From the NCBI GenBank assembly GCA_002352205.1, contig DEHZ01000014.1:161047-208670 (forward strand): a stretch of DNA of 47,624 nt, in the 5' to 3' direction. Position 1 is the first letter of the stretch, and each line of letters starts with the position of its first letter. Under the pieces are notes generated by a model. It searched no databases and was not told where the DNA came from. It worked only from the letters and a program-made list of their open reading frames with translations. Source of the stretch: Flavobacterium sp. UBA2787. GTDB lineage: Bacteria; Bacteroidota; Bacteroidia; Flavobacteriales; Flavobacteriaceae. Below are positions 40,688 to 47,624 of the stretch, in pieces. Position numbers and translations under genes: made by a program.

Positions 40688-43174
40688 ATGAAACGAGTTT
40701 TACCTTTTTTGACACTTTTGTTTATGGCTTTGCAAATCAATGCACAAGTCACAATTACCCAAGCTACCGGTTGGCTTGAAACTGCTTATGTAACTTGGAC
40801 TCCATTAGAAGGTGTTGACAGTTATAATGTTTATTATACAGGAGAAGGTTTAACAGATCAATCTATTGACACGCAGCTTATAAGAAATTATGGAAGTTAT
40901 TACAGAGCAGACGTATTAGGTTTAGCTGCTGGAGATTATACTATTAAAGTTGTACCTGTTACAGGTGGTGTCGAGGGAGCAGAAGCTGTATCAAATAGTG
41001 TTGCTGTTTTACCACAAGAAAGAAACGGATTTGCTCACAGCAACGGAAGAGTACCCGGAGGTTATACATTAACTGGATTAGTGAAACCAGGTGCAGTAAT
41101 TTTATATATTACAGAAGAGAACAAAAACACAGTTTCATTAACGGTTACGGGAGCTACTTCTAATCCGTGTGTTGGTTTACAAACTATTATTGATGGATTT
41201 AAAAAAGGATTTGATAATCGTCCTTTAATTATTCGATTAATTGGTAATATTACCGGTTTTAGTAATATGTATAATGGTGATATTGTAATTGAAAATAAAA
41301 ATAATGTTAACGGTTCTATCACTTTTGAAGGAGTGGGTTCAGATGCTTATGCAAATGGATGGGGAATTCGAATTAAAAAAGGAACAAATATTGAAATTCG
41401 TAACCTTGGTTTTATGCTAACCGCTTCTGGCGAAGGTGATAACATCGGATTACAGCAAGATAATGACTACGTTTGGGTTCACAATAACGATTTATTTTAC
41501 GGAAATCCCGGTGGTGCTTCCGATCAAGCTAAAGGAGATGGAGCATTGGATGTAAAAAGATCAGGAAATGTGACTATTTCATACAATCACTTCTGGGATA
41601 CAGGAAAATCAAATCTTTTAGGAAATGGAAGTGAAACACCAAGATTATTAACGTATCATCACAATTGGTATGATCACTCTGATAGTCGTCATCCACGTGT
41701 GAGAAGTCATACCGTTCATATTTACAACAATTTTTATGATGGAGTTTCAAAATATGGAGCGGGTTCTACTCTAGCATCTTCACTATTTGTTGAAGGAAAC
41801 TATTTCTTTAATTCAAAATACCCAATGTTGATCTCTAAACAAGGATCAGATATAGCCGGTGGTGCTCCGGGAACTTTCTCTGGCGAAAACGGAGGAATAA
41901 TCAAAGCGTATAATAATTTTATGGTTGGACAACAAAGTTTCCTTCCTTATAATGCTGCAACAAATCCTAATCAATTTGATGCTTATGTGGCTACAACAAG
42001 AAGTGAAGTTATAAGTAACAGTATTAGTGCATTTCAAGGAGGAGCAACATATAATAATTTTGACACAGATCCTTCACATTACGTGAATAGTTTAGTAATT
42101 GATGAGCCTGAAGTTGCTAGAGATAAAGTTATTCAATATTCAGGTAGAGTTGGCGGTGGTGATATCGATTGGACATTTGATGCCCCAGGTGATGATGCTT
42201 CGTATGCAATCAATCCAGGATTATTGGCATTATTACAAAATTATACTTCTTCTTTGGTTTCTGTGCAAGGAATTGGTAATCCGGTTGTGAGTACACAAAC
42301 ACTTTCTATACCTTCTAACAACGATCAAACAGTTCCGGAAGAAACTGCAATCGCTAACATGGTATTTACTTGGGGCGGAACAGCAACAGATGTAACAGTT
42401 GCCGGCTTACCTTCTTTTGGAATTAGTTTTGTTAAAGATATGACCGCTAAAACGGTAACGGTTTCAGGAACACCAACTGATGATGTAGATTTTACAATAA
42501 CTACAATTGGAACTTCCGGAACACCGGTATCAGGTGGTGGAAGTATTTCTATTGGAGACGGAACTGTTCAAGGAGAAGAAATTCACAACTTTACAGAATC
42601 TGTTTTAAATAGTTCATTCTACACCTTTACATCGGCTAATATGAATTCTACACCAGGTAATACTACGTATAACGGTTTGACTTTGACAGCTCGATTAAAA
42701 ATAGAAACACCTACAATTATTAGTTATACCACTTTTGCAGAATCAGAATTAACATTAGTTCTAGATCCTAACTTTAACGGAACAATTAAATTGGATAATG
42801 TAAATTACACAGCTTCAAATGGTTTAGTTGTTATTCCATCTGTTCCAGCAGGAAGCCATACAATAACTAAAGGAAGTGTTGCCAATTTATATTATATCAA
42901 AACAGCGTACACCAATTTAAGTTTAGATACTCCGATTTCTAAGAAAGATATTATTTTATATCCAAATCCGGTAACGAATGATTTAAATATTTCAATAGCA
43001 AATTTTATTACAGTTGAGCAAATATCAATTTATAGTTTGATTGGACAATTGGTAAAATCAGTTGATGGAAGCAATGTAACAACAATCAACATGGATGATT
43101 TAACTAGCGGTGTTTATATGGTGAAAATCCAAACAAATCAAGGTGTTATTGATCAAAAAATCATAAAGAAATAG
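40688..43174 (+). CDS. T9SS-secreted pectate lyase, PL1
   Basis: An 828-residue secreted protein. The signal peptide (MKRVLPFLTLLFMALQINAQ) is followed by an Fn3-like domain (about 21-105, TAYVTWTPLEGVDSYNVYY). A PL1 parallel beta-helix lies at about 110-500, with IVIENKNNVNGSITFEGVG, GDGALDVKRSGNVTISYNHF and the substrate/catalytic segment HSDSRHPRVRSHTVHIYNN near 330-348 (Ca2+ and Arg region). An Ig-like domain (about 540-625) and a beta-rich domain (about 630-745) come next. A T9SS type-A sorting domain (about 755-828, LYPNPVTNDLNIS...LTSGVYMVKIQTNQG) ends it. It would cut polygalacturonate at the cell surface or outside, ahead of the periplasmic enzymes of the divergent operon. Confidence 0.93.
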   Translation: MKRVLPFLTLLFMALQINAQVTITQATGWLETAYVTWTPLEGVDSYNVYYTGEGLTDQSIDTQLIRNYGSYYRADVLGLAAGDYTIKVVPVTGGVEGAEAVSNSVAVLPQERNGFAHSNGRVPGGYTLTGLVKPGAVILYITEENKNTVSLTVTGATSNPCVGLQTIIDGFKKGFDNRPLIIRLIGNITGFSNMYNGDIVIENKNNVNGSITFEGVGSDAYANGWGIRIKKGTNIEIRNLGFMLTASGEGDNIGLQQDNDYVWVHNNDLFYGNPGGASDQAKGDGALDVKRSGNVTISYNHFWDTGKSNLLGNGSETPRLLTYHHNWYDHSDSRHPRVRSHTVHIYNNFYDGVSKYGAGSTLASSLFVEGNYFFNSKYPMLISKQGSDIAGGAPGTFSGENGGIIKAYNNFMVGQQSFLPYNAATNPNQFDAYVATTRSEVISNSISAFQGGATYNNFDTDPSHYVNSLVIDEPEVARDKVIQYSGRVGGGDIDWTFDAPGDDASYAINPGLLALLQNYTSSLVSVQGIGNPVVSTQTLSIPSNNDQTVPEETAIANMVFTWGGTATDVTVAGLPSFGISFVKDMTAKTVTVSGTPTDDVDFTITTIGTSGTPVSGGGSISIGDGTVQGEEIHNFTESVLNSSFYTFTSANMNSTPGNTTYNGLTLTARLKIETPTIISYTTFAESELTLVLDPNFNGTIKLDNVNYTASNGLVVIPSVPAGSHTITKGSVANLYYIKTAYTNLSLDTPISKKDIILYPNPVTNDLNISIANFITVEQISIYSLIGQLVKSVDGSNVTTINMDDLTSGVYMVKIQTNQGVIDQKIIKK

Positions 43175-43209
43175 GCTTAAAGCAATTGTTTTTTCATATT
43201 ATTTTTAGT

Positions 43210-43249
43210 GAACAGGCCGTCTAAATATCACTTTAGACGGTTTATGTTC
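43210..43249 (+). terminator. Hairpin terminator after PL1
   Basis: CCGTCTAAA (43217-43225) and TTTAGACGG (43232-43240) form a perfect 9-bp stem with a 6-base loop. Outer GAACA (43210-43214) and TGTTC (43245-43249) extend it. The T-tract is weak (TTTATGTT). Confidence 0.7.
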
Positions 43250-43368
43250 AGTTGAGTTGAAAATAGACAAAGCTCACATTATATTACACAGATTAGCCCC
43301 ACTGATCTATCCATACTACACAGACGAGAAAGCACTTTTATGGTTATCTAATTTTAATACGATAAGAC

Positions 43369-44199
43369 ATGAAAAAAAAATTAATTGTATTGTTCTTTTT
43401 AAATTGTGCTATTTTCTCTAACGCACAAGTGGGCATCAACACAACAACTCCAAATGCATCATCTGTTTTGGATTTGAATAGCCATTTAGGTGGTACAAAC
43501 TATGGTGGTTTTATGCCTCCAAGAGTAACTTTGGCTCAAAGAAATTCAATTCCTGTAACCGCTGCTGAAGACGGATTAATTGTTTACACTGCCTATCCAG
43601 GTGGTTTGCGATGTTTACAGCTTTACAATGGTTCTACTATGGCATGGGAAAACATAACATGTTTTGGAATTCCTCCTGTAACCGGACCGGTATTTTTTGA
43701 ATCTATGGGTAATGTAACTGCAAATACAAGTGTACTGACTCATGATACCAATAATGGTTTTGATAATTCAGGAGTTTGTTCGTATACATATACATCATCT
43801 TCTCCTCCTCAAATAAGAAATACAGCTCCAACATCTTCAACTGTATTTACAGGGGCATCCGGATCAGGATTTCTTTTTTTACAAGCTAGTGCTAATAGAA
43901 ACTTTACAATTGGCTCTATTGATTTAACAGCACATGCTGGTCCTCTGACTTTACAATTGCTAATTTATAAAAGTACTACTACATCTAATGGTTCAGATTT
44001 AACAATTGATTATTTTGATGGAACTGTTTGGGTTGATGTTTCTGTTACTGATTTACCAACAGGTGCGACTACAAATACTTGGTATCAAAGAGTATTAGCA
44101 ATCGATGTTCCGAATACCATTCAAACTATAAGATTTAGCAGGTCATCAGCATCTACAACAGAATTTAGAATTGATGATATTGAAATTATCAATCCGTAA
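43369..44199 (+). CDS. Secreted protein of unknown function, 276 residues
   Basis: The signal peptide MKKKLIVLFFLNCAIFSNAQ is followed by VGINTTTPNASSVLDLNS and GFMPPRVTLAQRNSI, a segment typical of the start of many Bacteroidota surface proteins with tail-fibre-like repeats. Residues about 120-276 look like a jelly-roll domain (FVESMGNVTANTSVLTHDTN-like start, GSGFLFLQAS, TNTWYQRVLAIDVPNTIQTIRFSRSSASTTEFRIDDIEI). There is no T9SS sorting domain and no catalytic motif. It may bind carbohydrate or act as an adhesin. Located between the PL1 lyase and the giant secreted protein. Confidence 0.7.
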   Translation: MKKKLIVLFFLNCAIFSNAQVGINTTTPNASSVLDLNSHLGGTNYGGFMPPRVTLAQRNSIPVTAAEDGLIVYTAYPGGLRCLQLYNGSTMAWENITCFGIPPVTGPVFFESMGNVTANTSVLTHDTNNGFDNSGVCSYTYTSSSPPQIRNTAPTSSTVFTGASGSGFLFLQASANRNFTIGSIDLTAHAGPLTLQLLIYKSTTTSNGSDLTIDYFDGTVWVDVSVTDLPTGATTNTWYQRVLAIDVPNTIQTIRFSRSSASTTEFRIDDIEIINP

Positions 44200-44313
44200 T
44201 AAATTAACATAAAATATCAATTATAGTTTAGTAATAATTAAAAGTTTAATACAACTTTTTTTTATTCACTATTCCTTCATTACACTTACTAAACAACAAA
44301 AACCTTTTATATT

Positions 44314-47300
44314 ATGAAAAAAAAATTATTATTTAGCTTTGTGCTCCTTTGGATAGGAATTTTTTCCTATGCACAAGTAACAGTCAATAGAATTGGGGCT
44401 AACTACCCTAGTGCCGCACCAACCTCCTACACTTTCCCTTCTGGTGATATTATGTATCAAAATGCCGCCGGAACTGCTTTTGTGAATAATAGAAATACAG
44501 GAAATATTTGTTCTGGTGCCACTTACAGAGTTCAAATGAACACTGTTATTCTAAGATTAAACAGTTCTGCTACAAACAACATAGTAATTCATGGTCAAAG
44601 TAGTGGATCGAGTATTCGAAATTTATCATCAATAGAAACTTCTTCTACTTTGTCTGGTCCATACACAGCACTTACAGGTGTTTCTTCTTCTTCAACTATC
44701 AATAGTAGTAGTGTTTGCGGCACAATAGTTATTTCTAATATTTCAATACCAAACAATACATTTGTACGATTCAATTTTAGTGGAAATGTTAATTTAAGTG
44801 GTTTTGATGTAACGCAGTTCAACCCTATCGTAGAACCTACAACTCAAGCAAGTAACATCTCTTTTGAAAATGTTACAACAAATTCTCTTTCCATAAATTG
44901 GACAAGTGGTAATGGAGCCAACAGAGTTGTCTTTGTAAAAGAAGGTTCTCAGGGCACAATTGAAGATCCTGCAGATGGTGATGAATTTACCGCCAATAAC
45001 AATTGGAATAATGGAGCTCCAGCCGGAACTCAATTAGGAGCTTCAGGTTATTTTTGTGTTTATAATGGTGAGGCTTCTACAGTTAACTTATCAAATTTAG
45101 ATCCCTTCACTACGTATTGGGTTAGAGTTTATGAATACAATGGCTCAGGTACAAGTACCGACTACTTAGTATCAACTGCAACTAATAATCCTAATAGTCA
45201 AGCTACACTCGCCTTACCTATTACTACAAGTTTTAGCGGAATTTTAAATATTGGCGAAACGTTAGAAGGATCTTATGAATATTCTGAATTTCCCGGCGAT
45301 GAAGAAGGTGATTCAGAATATCAATGGTATGTGGCCGATGATGGCTTTGGTTTAAACCAGTCAGCTATTTTAGGAGCAACATCATTAACCTATGTTATTC
45401 AATTAGCCGATGAAGGAAAGTACCTGAGATTTGGAGTTGTTCCAACAGATATTAATGATGTTCAAGGTTCTGAATCGTTTAGTGATTGGGAATTAGTGAA
45501 TTCACGTCCGGTTGCTTCTTCTGTAAATGTAACCGGTATTTTAAATGTTTCTGAAGAAGTTTCAGCAACCTATTCATTTGCCGATGTTGATAATGATTTA
45601 GAAGGGATTTCCTCCTACCAATGGTATCGTGCCGATGATGAATTAGGAACGAACAGTGAAGCTATTTTAGGAGCAAATGCAATAGCTTATACGTTAGACG
45701 CAGCAGATTTAGCAAAATATATTCGCTTTGGAGTGATTCCTATTGCAACAAGTGGTTCAACACCGGGTGATGAAGTGTTTGGAAATTGGGCAGGGCCAAT
45801 TCTTTCGCAAGATGCACCTTCTGTTGTGGCTGCTGGTACTCTATCTGAAAATAGCTTGAATACAGATGTGGTTACTTTAACATTAGTAAACGACACATTC
45901 AATACAAACACACTTGAAGTTACTGATTTTACTTTAAACAATGCTCCTTCAGGACTTACTTTAGATCAAATTACATGGATAAATTCTACTGAAGCACAAG
46001 TAAATTTCTCTTACAATGATGAAGATTTTGATGTAGATATTACCAATTTTTCAATTACTATTGATGCTTCAACTTTAGACTCTAATACTACTTTGACAAC
46101 ATTAGATATGACAGTAAATGCTGTTATAGAAACTCTTGAAATTTCAGACCTAGTATCATTTCAAGATGTTTGTGTTGGTCAAGAAAGCGAAATCGAATCT
46201 TTTGAAGTTTCCGGAACTAATTTAAAATCAGGAAATATATCACTTGCAGTCTTAGATGGCTTTGAATATTCTGAAACAGTTGATGGTGTTTATACTACTA
46301 CACTTGATTTTATGCATTCTGGTGGAGATTTAGCTTCTAAAACAATTTTTATAAAATTTGTTCCAACTACTGTCGCTGACTTTAGTGATTCAATTGAAGT
46401 TTCAAGCATTGGAGCTCCTTCTGTGTTTCAAGCTGTAAGTGCTTTAGGAGTTTCAATCCCATCGTCAATTAATTCACCAACGAGTACTACGATTGGTTCT
46501 ACTCAAGCTTCTTTAGGTGGAGATATTACTGTTATAGGTTGTAGTGAAATTATTGAAAGAGGAATTTTTTACAGCACTACCAACGGTTTTGCAGATGGTG
46601 CCGGAACTAAAGTCTCTGAAACTTCCACTTCATTTGAAACGGGTGCATTTTCTGTAGACGTTACAGGATTATCAACAGGAACGATATACTATTACAAAGC
46701 CTTTGCAAGAGGAGCTGATGATGTATCAGTTTATACTTCTCAAGGTACTTTTACAACGCTTACTATTTCTGAGCCAACTGCTGTTGCTGCATCAGATACA
46801 ACTTGTAACAGCTTTACGGCTAATTGGGAATCTGTTGAAGGAGCTACGGGTTATGGGTTGGATGTGAGTACTTTTCCAAATTTTGGTTCAGTTACTGTAA
46901 ATCCGGAACAAACATTATTATCCAATACTGGTGTTTTGGGATTGTCAGGTTGGTCTGAAACAAATGTAACAATATCATCCGGTGCTCTACAAATGGTAAC
47001 TCCTACCTCTCAAGTGATTACTGCAGCTTTTAACATTTCATCTTTTACAGGAGTTGAGTTGAATTTTTTAATTAGAACTTTTGGTGGTGTAACAGGTAAC
47101 AGTAATCAAGTTGTTATTTCCATTTCAACTGATAATGGAGTAAGTTGGTCTCCGTTAGGAACTACTACAGCAGCAGGTTCAAGTTTGAATCCAGCAGCAC
47201 CTTATAGTTTGGATAGTTATTTGGGCTCTCAAGTTCGCCTAAGGTTTGAAACTCCTAATGCAACAGGTTCTAGAGGAATTGGTTTAGATAACATCACTGT

Positions 47301-47624
47301 AACAGGCGATGAAAATATATTTGTACCAAGTTTTGTTGTAAACTACGAAGATGCACCAGTAAATGGATTATCGCTTGAAGTATCTGGTTTGGAAGCAGAA
47401 ACAAATTATTACTACAGAGTGCGTTCAACTGATGCAACTTCAGTATCTATAAATTCTAATACTGTAACTGTTTTAACATCACCTCCTACCCTTTGGTATG
47501 CAGATACTGACAACGACGGTTTTGGAAATGATGAAGAGACAATTGATGCATGTGAACAACCTATAGGATTTGTTTCCGTTGGTGGCGACTGCGACGACGA
47601 AAACAACACCGTTTATCCCGGAGC
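44314..47624 (+). CDS. Very large secreted multidomain protein (3' end beyond window)
   Basis: A single frame is open from ATG 44314 to the window edge: at least 1103 residues. The signal peptide is MKKKLLFSFVLLWIGIFSYAQ. Domains in order: a Ser/Asn-rich beta domain (22-170), an Fn3-like domain (about 170-300), two tandem repeats of about 95 residues (near 301-395 and 396-497) sharing the patterns SxFSGILN/VTGILN, YQWYxADD, AILGA and YxRFGVxP, further beta-sandwich domains, an Fn3 domain (about 830-1050) into which a jelly-roll of about 140 residues is inserted, and finally a calcium-binding MopE-like motif (DTDNDGFGND...GDCDDENNTVYPG). No enzyme domain is visible yet; a T9SS sorting domain is expected past the edge. 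Likely a surface adhesin or matrix protein. Confidence 0.85.
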   Translation, partial: MKKKLLFSFVLLWIGIFSYAQVTVNRIGANYPSAAPTSYTFPSGDIMYQNAAGTAFVNNRNTGNICSGATYRVQMNTVILRLNSSATNNIVIHGQSSGSSIRNLSSIETSSTLSGPYTALTGVSSSSTINSSSVCGTIVISNISIPNNTFVRFNFSGNVNLSGFDVTQFNPIVEPTTQASNISFENVTTNSLSINWTSGNGANRVVFVKEGSQGTIEDPADGDEFTANNNWNNGAPAGTQLGASGYFCVYNGEASTVNLSNLDPFTTYWVRVYEYNGSGTSTDYLVSTATNNPNSQATLALPITTSFSGILNIGETLEGSYEYSEFPGDEEGDSEYQWYVADDGFGLNQSAILGATSLTYVIQLADEGKYLRFGVVPTDINDVQGSESFSDWELVNSRPVASSVNVTGILNVSEEVSATYSFADVDNDLEGISSYQWYRADDELGTNSEAILGANAIAYTLDAADLAKYIRFGVIPIATSGSTPGDEVFGNWAGPILSQDAPSVVAAGTLSENSLNTDVVTLTLVNDTFNTNTLEVTDFTLNNAPSGLTLDQITWINSTEAQVNFSYNDEDFDVDITNFSITIDASTLDSNTTLTTLDMTVNAVIETLEISDLVSFQDVCVGQESEIESFEVSGTNLKSGNISLAVLDGFEYSETVDGVYTTTLDFMHSGGDLASKTIFIKFVPTTVADFSDSIEVSSIGAPSVFQAVSALGVSIPSSINSPTSTTIGSTQASLGGDITVIGCSEIIERGIFYSTTNGFADGAGTKVSETSTSFETGAFSVDVTGLSTGTIYYYKAFARGADDVSVYTSQGTFTTLTISEPTAVAASDTTCNSFTANWESVEGATGYGLDVSTFPNFGSVTVNPEQTLLSNTGVLGLSGWSETNVTISSGALQMVTPTSQVITAAFNISSFTGVELNFLIRTFGGVTGNSNQVVISISTDNGVSWSPLGTTTAAGSSLNPAAPYSLDSYLGSQVRLRFETPNATGSRGIGLDNITVTGDENIFVPSFVVNYEDAPVNGLSLEVSGLEAETNYYYRVRSTDATSVSINSNTVTVLTSPPTLWYADTDNDGFGNDEETIDACEQPIGFVSVGGDCDDENNTVYPG

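Noticed and set aside
44329-45941. Minus-strand frames of 65-85 codons within 44.3-47.6 kb
   Set aside because: They are shadows of the long plus-strand open frame, which has a signal peptide and domain structure.
34327-47624. SusC/SusD pair for the pectin locus
   Set aside because: No TonB-dependent receptor or SusD-like gene occurs in the window; it may lie outside.

Overview
The window reads as chromosomal DNA from a Flavobacterium-like member of the Flavobacteriaceae (Bacteroidota). The evidence is strongly AT-rich DNA, promoters of the Bacteroidota type (TTG or TTTG, 19-21 bases, then TAnnTTTG), lack of Shine-Dalgarno sequences, type IX secretion (T9SS) sorting domains at the C-termini of secreted enzymes, and an OmpA protein with thrombospondin type-3 calcium repeats. 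No rRNA, tRNA, CRISPR array or transposase was seen.

Region 1 (1-9171) is an amidoligase/peptide-ligase neighbourhood. On the plus strand are a leucyl aminopeptidase (5' end cut by the window edge) and an ATP-grasp ligase. On the minus strand are an esterase, a second ATP-grasp ligase, a GCS2/YbdK carboxylate-amine ligase, a class-I glutamine amidotransferase and a circularly permuted ATP-grasp-like protein. Together they look able to make and trim an unknown small peptide or amide. Two hypothetical genes lie between the two arms.

Region 2 (9480-16694) is mostly housekeeping: a META-domain lipoprotein, a small flavobacterial protein, OmpA, an acyl-CoA thioesterase, a three-gene membrane operon (nhaA, a DedA/VTT-type protein, a DUF3817 protein) and an SF2 helicase.

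Region 3 (16695-28710) is a Pel-like exopolysaccharide locus in an unusual form. It has pelF (cytosolic glycosyltransferase), pelG (membrane transporter), a GH114/PelA-type hydrolase, a large membrane protein of unknown function, and a 1307-residue lipoprotein that joins a PelA-like deacetylase to a PelB-like TPR and outer-membrane barrel. PelC, PelD and PelE are not recognisable. A T9SS-secreted DUF4874/DUF4832 protein converges on it from the other strand.

Region 4 (28711-34310) holds a Pr6Pr-type membrane protein, a cNMP/CBS/DUF294 signalling protein followed by a DnaQ-type exonuclease, and a SulP anion transporter behind a leader with a 14-codon ORF ending Thr-Pro-Pro-stop.

Region 5 (34327-47624) is a pectin-utilisation locus. 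A minus-strand operon encodes an alpha/beta hydrolase (frameshifted at an A9 tract), a DUF4861 protein, a GH105 unsaturated glucuronyl/galacturonyl hydrolase, a PL10-CE8 pectate lyase-pectinesterase fusion and a CE12 rhamnogalacturonan acetylesterase. Diverging from it are a T9SS-secreted PL1 pectate lyase, a secreted protein of unknown function, and a very large secreted multidomain protein that runs off the right edge. Both divergent promoters carry the same LacI-type operator directly after the -7 element, which suggests joint repression of the locus.
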